Positions 42,724 through 51,643 of a stretch of 64,000 nucleotides of DNA are shown here, in pieces. The first letter of the stretch is position 1; each line of letters starts with the position of its first letter. A program made the translations under genes and the position numbers. The notes under the pieces were generated by a model that ran no database searches, was not told the DNA's origin, and saw only the letters and a list, made by a program, of their open reading frames with translations. The stretch is from Citreicoccus inhibens (GTDB lineage Bacteria; Myxococcota; Myxococcia; Myxococcales; Myxococcaceae), in the NCBI RefSeq assembly GCF_019039035.1, contig NZ_JAHNZT010000039.1, forward strand, positions 1 through 64,000, written 5' to 3'.

Positions 42724-44139
42724 TCACCTGAACACAGCCAGGCCCCTCCCCGTCCGGTGGTTCCCCGAGCGAGGGAGCTTGAGCGCATTGGCCAAGATCA
42801 AATCCCGCACCTCGAGCGCCGTCAAGTCAGGAGCACGGCACCGGTACAGTGCTGCAATACCGGCTACATAAGGCGCCGCCATGCTCGTGCCACTCATTCG
42901 CTCGTAGAACGCCTGGTTGTTGCAGCGGCGCTCGGTGCTGGAATACACGTTCACTCCGTAACCCATGACGTCGGGCACACTTCGCCTACCCACGACGCCG
43001 CTGGCCGAGAAAGTGGCCACGTTGCGCTCGAAGTCGACTGCACCGATGGCCAGTGCCTCGGGAAAGGCCGCTGGGTAACCAACCGTGTCGGGTCCACTGT
43101 TGCCCGCCGCGACAACGGCCAGGACGTTGCTGTCCTGCAGGCGACGAATCATGGTCTGGAGCGCGCGCAGGTTGAGCTGGTAGTCCGCGTCGCTGATGCC
43201 GGGCGGCGGCTGGAGCGGGAAGCCGAGCGACAGGTTCACGACAGCCGGACGCGTGGCGTTCTCCGGGCGGCTGAACTGATGCAGCAGCCACTCCATGCCG
43301 GCGGCCACGCGGCCGAGGCTGGTGCGGATGGTCTCCGACTCGATGACCGACGCGACGTAGAGGTCCACCTCCGGCGCGACGCCGTGGTGAACCCCCGCCG
43401 CGATGCCGCACACGTGGGTGCCGTGGCCATCCGGGTCGAAGCCGCGCACGTCCCGCGCGGGGTTGTGAGGTGAGTTGGGGAACAGCGACACGTAGCGGAA
43501 CTGGATGACCTTGCTGGCGTGCTCGGGGTGGTCCGCGTCCACGCCGGTGTCGAGGATGCCGAGCATCACGCCGGCGCCCCGGATGCCCTGGGCATGAGCC
43601 AGGGGCACGCCGCACTCCTCGGGCCACTCGCGCTCGGCCAGCGAGCTCATGCCGCGGTTGCGCGGCCCCGTCTGTCCCGCGGACACCGGTCCGGGGAACG
43701 ACAGGGGGACCACGTCCGGGATGAACTCGAAGTCCTGCGCCAGCTCCCCGCGCGCGGCCTCCTCGGCCTTGGGCGAGTAGAAGTGCGCCATGGTGGCGCC
43801 GATGAGCGGCATGTAGCGGAAGCTGCCCTCCTCCGCCCCCGTCTGCTCCGTGACGGGCGAGCCGGGCAGCGGCACGGTGGTGGCGTCCGCGCCTCGGGTG
43901 AGGCGTTTGGACGCCCCGGCCTTCTTCGACAGCTTGCGCCCGCTCACCTGGGGCCGAGGCCCCGGCAACGTGGCCGAGCGCAGGCCGAGACTCGCCAGCG
44001 CATCCGGCGCCTTCTGTGACACCGAGAAGCGCAACGCCGTGTTGCGCAGGAGCACCCGCTCGCCCTGCTCCGTGCCGCGTACGCCGGGCCGGGCCTGCGA
44101 TTCGATGGACTCCTTCGGAACCAAGAGAAACGACTTCAT
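42724..44139 (-). CDS. S8-family serine protease (subtilase)
   Basis: 471 residues from the ATG at 44139 (AAGGAG nine bases upstream). Catalytic triad Asp197 (GILDTGVDADH), His239 (DGHGTHVCG) and Ser419 (SGTSMAAPY); oxyanion Asn347 (AAGNSG). There is no signal peptide: the protein starts MKSFLLVPKESIE, and a long Ser/Lys-rich N-terminal region (1-150) ends in a stretch like the tail of an I9 prodomain (ELAQDFEFIPDVVPL). It is therefore perhaps cytoplasmic or exported by an unusual route. A small propeptide-like protein is encoded just downstream in the same operon. Confidence 0.92.
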   Translation of the reverse strand: MKSFLLVPKESIESQARPGVRGTEQGERVLLRNTALRFSVSQKAPDALASLGLRSATLPGPRPQVSGRKLSKKAGASKRLTRGADATTVPLPGSPVTEQTGAEEGSFRYMPLIGATMAHFYSPKAEEAARGELAQDFEFIPDVVPLSFPGPVSAGQTGPRNRGMSSLAEREWPEECGVPLAHAQGIRGAGVMLGILDTGVDADHPEHASKVIQFRYVSLFPNSPHNPARDVRGFDPDGHGTHVCGIAAGVHHGVAPEVDLYVASVIESETIRTSLGRVAAGMEWLLHQFSRPENATRPAVVNLSLGFPLQPPPGISDADYQLNLRALQTMIRRLQDSNVLAVVAAGNSGPDTVGYPAAFPEALAIGAVDFERNVATFSASGVVGRRSVPDVMGYGVNVYSSTERRCNNQAFYERMSGTSMAAPYVAGIAALYRCRAPDLTALEVRDLILANALKLPRSGNHRTGRGLAVFR

Positions 44140-44991
44140 GGGTTGTCTGCTCCTTGGACTACCAATCCACGTCGGGAGCGTGGTGTTGAGGGCTCCCGAA
44201 TGACGACCGCGTCCGCCGGGCATCCGGAGCCTCTCGGCCCCAGCGGTGATGTCGCGGTGGGCAGGCGCACCGCCCTCGCCTCCGCGACCTGGGGCCTCGC
44301 GGCGACTGTCTTCGCGCCGCGCGCCCTCGTGACCGAGGCCCGGGGACTTCCCGCCCGGCGCCTCACCTGCGCATCCGGCCCTCCTTCCCGCATGGCGCGG
44401 GCACGACACGTGTTGCCATGCGGGGTCTCCCCGCGTGGGGTGTCCGGCCTGGGGCTCGTGCGATGGGCCAGAGGCGGCGGCAGGGCCTCCGTCGCGGGTT
44501 GCGTCCCGCCGCGCGCGCAGGGGCAGTCCCGCATCGGCCGGGACCCACCGGGCCGAGCTCCCCTCACGCTGTCTCCCGCGCCGTGCGCGCCGGGAGGTGT
44601 CTGCTTGCCCATCAGGTCTTCCCCGTCCCGAGCGAGGCCTCCCTCGCATGGTGCGATTGGAACGCAGCCCCCTGACAAAAACTCACGGAATTCCAGCAGT
44701 AGACGCCCCTGACCGGGGGTAACGGTCCTATCAGACCTTGCCAGAACGTCCGGAAGTATGAGCGATTCTCCGGGGGAAGGAGCAAAGTGCCGGCATCCGC
44801 ACAGGGGCGGTGTCCTCCAGCGGACCTGGAGGGGCGGGTGAGAAGCGGGCGAATGGGTGCGCCGGAGCCCGAGGAACCGGCCTGCGGACCGAGCTCAAGA
44901 AAGAAATGGGGGAAGGGCGAGCCCCGCCAATTGTTCCCCTAGACCCCAAGGCGGACTAAGGGAGAGGCCTCCGCCTCATTGGAGCACCGAC
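44140..44991. other. long divergent non-coding region, subtilase to Lgt
   Basis: About 850 bases, unusually long for this window. Open frames exist on both strands but lack ribosome sites and have the skewed composition of mirrored frames. Visible structure: GCGGGG-TCT-CCCCGC (44420-44434), a GACCG/CGGTC hairpin (44711-44727), and an AT-richer patch at 44672-44705. It must carry two promoters and could hold a small RNA, but I see no specific evidence for one. Confidence 0.45.
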
Positions 44992-45795
44992 TTGATTCCT
45001 TACTGGCATGCCCCGTCGCTCAAGCTGGGGCCCCTCGAGCTGAACCCGTTCAACATCCTCGTGGCCGCGGGCATCCTGCTGGCGGCCCGGCTGCTCGGCA
45101 AACAAGCGGAGCGGGAGGGGTTGGACCCGGACCCGCTGGCCGACTTCGCCATGTGGGGCGTGGCGGCGGGCATGCTCTTCGGGCACTGGGTGCACCTGTT
45201 CTTCTACCACCCGGAGGAGCTGGCCAAGAGCCCGTTCCAAATCCTGAAGTTCTGGGATGGGTTGTCCTCGTTCGGCGGTCTGCTGGGCGGCATCCTGGCG
45301 GCGGTGGTGTTCTTCCGGATCCGCAAGCTGCGCTTCTCGGACTACGCGGACTCGTTCGCGCTCGGCGTGGCGCCGGGGTGGGCCGTGGCCCGCCTGGGAT
45401 GCTTCGCGGTGCATGACCACCCCGGCGTGCTCACGGACTTCTTCCTCGCGGTGCAGTTCCCCTCGGGCAACCGGCACGACCTGGGCCTGTACGACGCCAT
45501 CGTGCTCTTCTCCATCACCGGCGTGCTCTATGCGCTGCGCAACGCGGGGAAGCTCAAGGGGCGCCTGTTGCCACTGCTCGCGCTGATGTACGCGGTGTGC
45601 CGCTTCGGCTTGGACTTCCTGCGCGCGAGCGACCTGTCGTACGTGGACGGGCGCTACTTCGGGCTGACGCCCGCGCAGTACGGCTCCATCCTGCTGGTCC
45701 TCTACGGAGTCTGGGGCCTCGTGCGCAAGCTCGCCCCCAGGGCCGCGCCCACCGCGCCGCCGTCGTCGCCTCGGTCCGTGCAGGCCGCGCGCTGA
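44992..45795 (+). CDS. lgt: prolipoprotein diacylglyceryl transferase (Lgt family)
   Basis: 267 residues from a TTG start (GGAG seven bases upstream, and the protein aligns from LIPYWHAPSLKLGPLELNPF, the usual Lgt opening). Seven membrane helices. The Lgt signature region reads ARLGCFAVHDHPG: the catalytic Arg (134) is kept, while the Asn and Glu of the E. coli form are replaced, as in some other delta-type sequences. The second essential Arg falls in CRFGLDFLR. Lgt adds diacylglycerol to the lipobox Cys of prolipoproteins, of which this window encodes many. A terminator hairpin follows. Confidence 0.88.
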   Translation: MIPYWHAPSLKLGPLELNPFNILVAAGILLAARLLGKQAEREGLDPDPLADFAMWGVAAGMLFGHWVHLFFYHPEELAKSPFQILKFWDGLSSFGGLLGGILAAVVFFRIRKLRFSDYADSFALGVAPGWAVARLGCFAVHDHPGVLTDFFLAVQFPSGNRHDLGLYDAIVLFSITGVLYALRNAGKLKGRLLPLLALMYAVCRFGLDFLRASDLSYVDGRYFGLTPAQYGSILLVLYGVWGLVRKLAPRAAPTAPPSSPRSVQAAR

Positions 45796-45806
45796 CGTTC
45801 GTTCCT

Positions 45807-45837
45807 CCCCGCCGCGAGCCCTGAGCCCGCGGCGGGG
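45807..45837 (+). terminator. 10-bp stem hairpin after lgt
   Basis: CCCCGCCGCG and CGCGGCGGGG pair perfectly with an 11-base loop, 11 bases after the lgt stop. Confidence 0.6.
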
Positions 45838-45851
45838 GCCTCGCGCTTCGT

Positions 45852-45871
45852 GCCGCGCGGATCCGCGCGGC
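45852..45871. repeat. 20-bp perfect palindrome
   Basis: Half-site GCCGCGCGGA followed by its exact complement, with no spacer, 14 bases after the lgt terminator. Too tight to fold into a hairpin efficiently; could be a protein-binding site. Confidence 0.5.
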
Positions 45872-46171
45872 GCGCCTCGCCTGATGGACCGGTCTGGCAA
45901 CGACTGGGGTCCCGCGCGGCGCTCCCTGACACCCGCGCGCGCGACGCAACCGAGGGCCCCACGGCCCTGGCTGACGCCTCCGCGCGCGGCGCTTCGTCGC
46001 GCTCCGTGGCGTCGTCTCCCGAGCACCAGACAAAGGGTCCACGGCGCCCCATGTGCCGAGTGACGCCTCACCCACCGCGTCATGCGCCCCCAGGCAATGT
46101 CAGAGGTAGTCGTAAGATTGCCGTTGTGCCACGGCGGACTTTCCCGCCCCCACGCACGAGGCAATGCACGA

Positions 46172-47173
46172 ATGACCCGACTGCTCACCGCCCTCCTCAC
46201 CGTCTCGATGCTCGTTGCATGCGGCCCTGGCTCGGAGGCGCAGGCTCCCGCGACCGCCGAGGCAGCCCGCGCCACGAACGCGGAGGGCCTCGCGCGCCAG
46301 GCCGAGGGGTTCGCCGTCGACGCGGCGGAGGACGACGCGGAGGCCACCGCGCAGGCTCGCGGGAGCGACGACGCGCGACGCGAGGGCTCGGTCCGCCTGA
46401 GCACCGGCGTGACGCTGCGCTACGTGGAGCAGGGCGACCGCCACGGGCCCGTCGTCGTGTTCCTCCACGGCTACACGGACTCGCATCACACGTGGGACCT
46501 GGACCTGCCCCGCTTCCCCCGCGACTTCCACGTCTACGCGCTGGACCAGCGCGGCCACGGCGACTCCGAGCGCCCCTCCTGCTGCTATGCCCAGCATGAC
46601 TTCGCCGCGGACGCGGCGGCGTTCCTCGACGCGATGGGCGTGCGGCGCGCGGTGTTCGTGGGCCACTCGATGGGCAGCTTCATCGCGCAGCAGGTCGCGC
46701 TGGACTTCCCCTCGCGCGTGAAGGCCCTGGTATTGGTGGGCTCCGCGCCCACGGTGGCGGGCAACGAGGTGGCGCTGGGGTTGGAGTCCGTCGTGGACAC
46801 GCAGACGGACCCGGTGGATCCGCAGTTCATCCACGACTTCCAGGCCAGCACCTTCTACCAGCCCGTGCCCGCGGCCTACCTCGCCACGCTCGTGGCCGAG
46901 AGCTCCAAGCTGCCCGCGCGCGTGTGGCAGGCGACGCTGGACGGGCTGCTCGCCGAGGACCACACCGCGCGGCTGGGGACGATTCGCGTGCCCACGCTCA
47001 TCATCGGGGGAGACCAGGACGGCTTCTTCGCGGTCACCCAGCAGCAAGCGCTCGCGCACGCGCTCCCGAACGCCACCGCCCTGCTCTACCGCGACACCGG
47101 CCACGCGCCCCACGCCGAGCGCCCGCGCCAGTTCGTCCACGACGTGCGGCACTTCCTCCAGCGCGTGCGGTAG
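46172..47173 (+). CDS. alpha/beta hydrolase, lipoprotein
   Basis: 333 residues from the ATG at 46172. Lipobox MLVAC (Cys15), then an Ala/Glu/Asp-rich linker to about residue 70. Hydrolase core: VVFLHGYTDSHHTWD, LDQRGHGDSERP, nucleophile elbow VGHSMGSF, IIGGDQDGFF with the acid, and DTGHAPHAERP with His. A family of esterases, epoxide hydrolases and C-C hydrolases; the HGYTDS and SCCYAQHDF segments do not tell me the substrate. Envelope-anchored. Convergent with the EamA gene seven bases downstream. Confidence 0.88.
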   Translation: MTRLLTALLTVSMLVACGPGSEAQAPATAEAARATNAEGLARQAEGFAVDAAEDDAEATAQARGSDDARREGSVRLSTGVTLRYVEQGDRHGPVVVFLHGYTDSHHTWDLDLPRFPRDFHVYALDQRGHGDSERPSCCYAQHDFAADAAAFLDAMGVRRAVFVGHSMGSFIAQQVALDFPSRVKALVLVGSAPTVAGNEVALGLESVVDTQTDPVDPQFIHDFQASTFYQPVPAAYLATLVAESSKLPARVWQATLDGLLAEDHTARLGTIRVPTLIIGGDQDGFFAVTQQQALAHALPNATALLYRDTGHAPHAERPRQFVHDVRHFLQRVR

Positions 47174-47180
47174 TTCGCGC

Positions 47181-48077
47181 TCACGCGGCGCCGTCACCCG
47201 GGGCGGGGGGCTCCGGGCGGCGGCCCCCTTCCGAGCGCGCCAGCAGCACCACGGCGGTCAGGATGAGCACGCCGCCCAGGCCCTGCCGGATGTCCAGCCG
47301 CTCCCCGAGGAACAGCGCGCCCAGCAGCACCGCCATCACGGGCTCGAGCGTGGACAAGAGCGAGGTGGGCACGGGCCCGATGCGCTCCAATCCCGCGAAG
47401 AACGTGAGCACCGCCACCACCGTGGACAGCAGGGAGAGGCCCGCCACCGCCAGCCACCCGCGGAGCGTGCCGGGGGGGACGGCTCCGTGCACCAGCACCC
47501 AGATTCCGAAGGCGACTCCCGCCGAGAGCAGCACCACGGTGCTCGCCGCCAGCGGCCCCGCCGGGCCCACCACGCGCGAACTGGTGATGATGTACGCGGT
47601 GTAGATGAACGCGGACAGCACGCCCAGGGCGATGCCGAGCGGGCGCGCGTCCGTGCCGGGATTCACGGTCAGCGCCGTGCCGCCGAGCGCGAGCCCCACG
47701 GCGATCCACTTCACGCGACTCAGGTGCTCACGCCCGAGCGCCACTTGCGTGAGCGCGACCAGCGCGGGGAAGAGGTACAGGAGCAGCGCCACCAAGCCGG
47801 CGGAGGCGTATTGCAGGGCGGTGAAGTACACGGCCGCCTCGCTCCCATAGCCCACGGCGCCCAGCAGCATGAGCCCGACGAGCACTCGGCCGCGAGGCCA
47901 GGTGCCCCGTCGCGCGAGCATCACCGCGCCCAGCAGGAGGCCCGCGGAGGTGAAGCGGAGGAACAACAGCGTGGGCATGTCCGCGCCCGCCGCGTAGGCG
48001 AGCCGGCCAAAGAGGCCAATCGCGCCAAAGCAGGCCCCGGAGAGGGCCACCAGGAGATAACCAACGGTGCGTTTCAT
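47181..48077 (-). CDS. EamA/DMT-family transporter
   Basis: 298 residues from the ATG at 48077 (an upstream ATG at 48101 is possible). Ten membrane helices in two EamA repeats: the first starts VGYLLVALSGACFGAIGLFG, the second ALGVLSAFIYTAYIITSSRV, and each ends in the EamA loop (LYLFPALVALTQVALG; LSTLEPVMAVLLGALFLGE). Probably exports amino acids or other metabolites. No ribosome site is clear at either start. Confidence 0.92.
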   Translation of the reverse strand: MKRTVGYLLVALSGACFGAIGLFGRLAYAAGADMPTLLFLRFTSAGLLLGAVMLARRGTWPRGRVLVGLMLLGAVGYGSEAAVYFTALQYASAGLVALLLYLFPALVALTQVALGREHLSRVKWIAVGLALGGTALTVNPGTDARPLGIALGVLSAFIYTAYIITSSRVVGPAGPLAASTVVLLSAGVAFGIWVLVHGAVPPGTLRGWLAVAGLSLLSTVVAVLTFFAGLERIGPVPTSLLSTLEPVMAVLLGALFLGERLDIRQGLGGVLILTAVVLLARSEGGRRPEPPAPGDGAA

Positions 48078-48137
48078 GGAAGCGCGCGCACGCTGCTCCA
48101 TGCGCGCGCGCGTGTCACGCGGTCCGCTGTGCGGGGA

Positions 48138-48428
48138 CTACCAGTTGCGCACGGACTGGAGGTCGAACACGTCCGGATAACCGGTGCGGCGAAGCAGGTC
48201 CGCGGCGACCGCGCTGCGTCCACCGGCGGCGCAGTACACCACCACGCGCGTGCCGGGCGGGCCCACCTCGGAGAGTCGCCGCGCCAGCTCCTGCACGGGG
48301 ATGTTCCGCGCGGGCTCGGGGTGCCCCTGGCGGAATTCGTCGGGAGTGCGCACATCCAGCAGCACCGCGCCTTCGGCGACGAGCTGCCGGGCCTTCTGAG
48401 AAAGCTCCTGGGGCGTCATGTCATCCAT
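48138..48428 (-). CDS. rhodanese-domain sulfurtransferase
   Basis: 96 residues (ATG at 48428; the ATG at 48419 is a second option). Single rhodanese domain: GAVLLDVRTPDEFRQGHPEP, NIPVQELARR and the active-site loop VVYCAAGGRSA with the persulfide-forming Cys. Such small proteins transfer sulfur to cyanide or thiol acceptors (PspE/GlpE type). No signal peptide is visible. Divergent from the Gre-like gene. Confidence 0.92.
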   Translation of the reverse strand: MDDMTPQELSQKARQLVAEGAVLLDVRTPDEFRQGHPEPARNIPVQELARRLSEVGPPGTRVVVYCAAGGRSAVAADLLRRTGYPDVFDLQSVRNW

Positions 48429-48512
48429 CGTACCCCGGCCGGGTCCGGGCGGAGGGAGGCCGTGCGGAAAACTGGAGCTGTCGAACACGGGCGCTACAGT
48501 TCTGTATCCCTC

Positions 48513-49028
48513 ATGAAACTCGACAAGCACACCCTGCTCGCACAGCTGGCCGAGCGGCTCCAGCAGAGCGACCGGCTCGCCCACCGCGCGGAGGCGGACG
48601 CGCGTGAGGCGGCGCGCAGCCTGGCCACCGAATCCGAGAAGAAGGAGGACGGTCGCGCGGCCATCGAGTACGGCAGCCTCGCCAGCGGACAGGCGGCCCG
48701 GGCGCGGCGGCTCCAGGAGGAACTGCAGGCGCTGACGGCGTTCGGCGAGGGCTCGATTCCGCGCTTCACGCGCCAGGCGCCGGTGGCGCTGGGCGCCATC
48801 GTGGACGTGAGCACCGAGGACGATGACGGCTTCGCGGAGCGCACCTTCTTCGTGCTCCCCGCGGGGGCGGGCACGGAGCTGACGGGCCCGGGCGGCGACG
48901 GCTTCCTGTCCGTCATCACGCCCGCGTCCCCCGTGGGACGCGCGCTCATGGGACGGCGCGCGGGGGACACCGTGGAAGTGACCCTGGCGGGCGAAGTGCG
49001 TGAATGGACGGTGCTCGAGGTGGCCTGA
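48513..49028 (+). CDS. GreA/GreB-family transcription factor
   Basis: 171 residues. N-terminal coiled coil (residues 3-75) with LAQLAERLQQSDRLAHRAEA and acidic/basic tip residues ESEKKEDGRAAIEYGSLASG; C-terminal FKBP-like domain (76-171) with LGAIVDVSTEDDDGFAERTF, VITPASPVGRALMGRRAGDT and EWTVLEV, the hallmark of Gre factors. Classical GreA has DLSENAEY at the coiled-coil tip, which is not matched, so this is a Gre paralogue that may not stimulate RNA cleavage and could compete at the secondary channel. Overlaps nothing; the kinase gene follows 7 bases later. Confidence 0.88.
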   Translation: MKLDKHTLLAQLAERLQQSDRLAHRAEADAREAARSLATESEKKEDGRAAIEYGSLASGQAARARRLQEELQALTAFGEGSIPRFTRQAPVALGAIVDVSTEDDDGFAERTFFVLPAGAGTELTGPGGDGFLSVITPASPVGRALMGRRAGDTVEVTLAGEVREWTVLEVA

Positions 49029-49035
49029 TGTGGAG

Positions 49036-51642
49036 ATGACCTCGCAGAGCGCGCGGCGTGTCGGGAGCCCGACGGATGGCGCGGGGGCAGTGGAACCCCC
49101 GAGAGCCGTGGGGCGTGATGCGTCGTGGATGTCTCCCGCCTCCCTGCCGAGGTCACCCGAGTCACACACGCCGCACCGCCCCCTTCCGCTCACCTGGGCG
49201 GTGGCCGGCATCGGGCTCCTGTTCGGCGTGCTGATGACGTACGTGCCCTACGAGTTCCGCATCGTCTCGTTCCGGCCGCTGTACCCGTACGTGCGCGTGC
49301 TCGGGCTCGTCTACCTCACGGGCAGCATCGCGCTCCTGGGCGTCCTCTTCTATCCGCGGGCCCCGCGCTGGTTGGACTGGGGCTCGCGCGCCGCGTTGGG
49401 CGCGGCCATGTCGCTGTACTGGTGGGTCCTCAACGTCCGGACCCACACCTTCACCGGCATCATCCTGTACCCGCTCGCGGTGGTGGGCCTGGGGCTGGAG
49501 GCCTTCCCCGCCTTCCAACGGCGCCCGGTGTTCCGAGGCTTCGCGGCCCTCACCGGCGCGGGCTTCGGCGTGGCCATGCTCGCCGCGCCGGAGCACTTCC
49601 CGCTCACCGTGTACGCGCACCTCGCGCCGGTGATGCCGCTGGCGGGCGCGCTGTTCGCGCTCGCGGGCACGGGACTCCTCCTGCCCTCGGGGCACGTGCA
49701 CCCGCGGCTGCCTCGCGTGCTCCTCGCCGTGCTGGCGGTGCCCTTCTGCCTCCTGGCGTACACGCTGGGCCGAGGCGAGTCGTGGCTGGGGACGGGCGTG
49801 TACACGGTGCTGATGCTGGCGTGCGTGGCGGAGGCGTTCGAGTGGCGGCCGCGCGCGCCGCGCACGGTGGGGTGGAAGCTGCTGCGCGGGCTGGCCTTCG
49901 CGGGGCTGGTGCCGCTGCTGGCGCTGGGTGGACTCGCGGCCTATCTCGCCCAGCGCGCCATCGAGCAACAGGTGCGCGACGACACGCAGCACGCCGCCGC
50001 GGGCGAGGCGGACTTCCTCAAGCGCTACCTGGACGATGCGCGAGAGTCGCTCCTCCTCCTGCTCGAATCTCCGGGCTTCCGCGCCGCGTTCGTCACGCAT
50101 GAGCGCGCGCGGCTGGAGCCCTACCTGCGCAACCTCCCCGAGCAAGCGCGCGCCTTCGACGCGGCGCTCGCGGTGGCCGCGGATGGGCGCGTGCTGGCGG
50201 CGTCCGGGACGGGCGCGCCGGACAGCACCCCGCCGTCGCTCTTTCCCCAACTGCCCACGCGCGGGCACCTGCTGTCCTCGCCCTTCTTCGGGCGCGGGGG
50301 CAAGCCGCTGGTGGCGGTGGCGCTGCCGTTCCAGGAAGGAGACCAGGTGCGGGGCCTGCTCGTGGGCCTGCTGTCCCTGGAGCGACTGAGCGAGGCCACC
50401 ACGCCCGCCTCGCGGCGCTTCCGCGTGCAGGTGCTGGACCGGCGCGGCTTCAAGGTGCTGCGAGACACGGCACCCGGCGCGGCGCTGCTCGGCGAGGCCC
50501 ACCTGCCGGACGCGCTGCGCGGCGAGCTGACGCTGAACGGCGGCGGCGTGCTGGAGGCGTTCGACGCGAGCGACCGGCGCATCCTCACCGCCGAGGCCCC
50601 CGTGGAGGGCTCCGACTGGAACGTGGTGGTGACGCAGGAGCTGGGCGTGGCCTACGGCGCCGTCACGCACATGAGCGCGGCGGTGGTGGGGCTGGTGCTG
50701 CTGGGAGTGCTGCTGACGCTGCTGCTGTCGCAGGTCGTCGCGCGCGACGTCATCCGACGACTGTCCTCATTGCGCGAGGCCACCTCCGCGCTGGCCGCGG
50801 GCGACCTGCAGCGGCGCGTGGAGGTGGGCGAGGACGACGAGTTGGGCGAGCTGGCGCGCAGCTTCAACGAGATGGCGGCCCGGACCGGCGCGGCGCAGGA
50901 GGACCTGAAGGCGGCGGTGCGCGCGCGAGAGGAGTTCCTCAGCGTGGCCAGCCACGAGCTGCGCACGCCCCTCACCCCGCTCAAGGGCTTCGCGGCGCTC
51001 ACGCTCCAGCGGCTGGAGAAGTCCGGCGAGTTCCCCGAGCGCGAGCGGCTGCTCAAGGCCCTGCGCTCCATGGCGCGGCAGACGGAGCGACTGGCGCGGC
51101 TGGTGGATGACCTGCTCGACACGGCGCGCATCCAGGGCGGGCGCTTCGATTTGGAGCGCCAGCCCATGGACCTGGTGCCGCTGGTGCGCGAGGTGCTGGA
51201 GCGCTTCGAGCTGCGCGCCGAGAACCCCCTCGCCTTCGCCCTGACACTCCCCTCCGAGGCCCTGGAGGGGGAGTGGGACGCGCCTCGCCTGGACCAGGTG
51301 CTCACCAACCTGCTCAGCAACGCCGTGCGCTACTCGCCGCAAGGCGGCACCGTGCGCGTGTCGCTCGAAGCGGACGCCACGCACGTGGTGATGTGCGTGG
51401 AGGACCAGGGCATCGGCATTCCACCCGAGAGTCTGGCCGGCCTCTTCCGCCCATTCGCGCGCGCGTCCAACGCCACCGCGCGCCACTACGGCGGCCTGGG
51501 GCTGGGCCTGTTCATCTGCCACGAAATCGTGGAGCGCCACGGCGGCACCATCTGGGCCGAGAGCCCGGGGCCGCAGCAGGGCAGCAGCTTCCGCGTGAGG
51601 TTGCCGCGAAGGCCACCGCCGTCGTCCGCGAAGGCCGCCTGA
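49036..51642 (+). CDS. membrane sensor histidine kinase with multi-helix N terminus
   Basis: 868 residues from the ATG at 49036 (start uncertain; other ATGs at 49000 and 49129). After about 45 soluble residues there are roughly nine membrane helices (about 55-320) of MASE-like layout, then an extracytoplasmic domain (about 325-540) of Cache type, a further helix (AVVGLVLLGVLLTLLLSQVV), a HAMP linker, HisKA with FLSVASHELRTPLTPLKGF, and HATPase (NLLSNAVRYSPQGG, DQGIGIPPE, GGLGLGLFICHEI). No receiver domain. The stop lies one base from that of the convergent soluble kinase. Partner regulator not adjacent. Confidence 0.9.
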   Translation: MTSQSARRVGSPTDGAGAVEPPRAVGRDASWMSPASLPRSPESHTPHRPLPLTWAVAGIGLLFGVLMTYVPYEFRIVSFRPLYPYVRVLGLVYLTGSIALLGVLFYPRAPRWLDWGSRAALGAAMSLYWWVLNVRTHTFTGIILYPLAVVGLGLEAFPAFQRRPVFRGFAALTGAGFGVAMLAAPEHFPLTVYAHLAPVMPLAGALFALAGTGLLLPSGHVHPRLPRVLLAVLAVPFCLLAYTLGRGESWLGTGVYTVLMLACVAEAFEWRPRAPRTVGWKLLRGLAFAGLVPLLALGGLAAYLAQRAIEQQVRDDTQHAAAGEADFLKRYLDDARESLLLLLESPGFRAAFVTHERARLEPYLRNLPEQARAFDAALAVAADGRVLAASGTGAPDSTPPSLFPQLPTRGHLLSSPFFGRGGKPLVAVALPFQEGDQVRGLLVGLLSLERLSEATTPASRRFRVQVLDRRGFKVLRDTAPGAALLGEAHLPDALRGELTLNGGGVLEAFDASDRRILTAEAPVEGSDWNVVVTQELGVAYGAVTHMSAAVVGLVLLGVLLTLLLSQVVARDVIRRLSSLREATSALAAGDLQRRVEVGEDDELGELARSFNEMAARTGAAQEDLKAAVRAREEFLSVASHELRTPLTPLKGFAALTLQRLEKSGEFPERERLLKALRSMARQTERLARLVDDLLDTARIQGGRFDLERQPMDLVPLVREVLERFELRAENPLAFALTLPSEALEGEWDAPRLDQVLTNLLSNAVRYSPQGGTVRVSLEADATHVVMCVEDQGIGIPPESLAGLFRPFARASNATARHYGGLGLGLFICHEIVERHGGTIWAESPGPQQGSSFRVRLPRRPPPSSAKAA

Positions 51643-51643
51643 G

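Larger units (their letters stand above)
45796..46171. other. intergenic region lgt to hydrolase
   Basis: About 375 bases. It contains the lgt terminator and the 20-bp palindrome; the rest shows no gene or clear promoter. Confidence 0.45.

Noticed and set aside
44143-44712. 189-codon plus-strand and overlapping 180-codon minus-strand frames in the long intergenic region
   Set aside because: Neither has a ribosome site or recognisable domain; each looks like the shadow of the other, and third-position bias is not convincing.
44857-44991. N-terminal extension of Lgt from an upstream ATG
   Set aside because: The extra 45 residues are polar, Arg/Pro-rich and unlike Lgt; the TTG at 44992 has a ribosome site and fits the family start.
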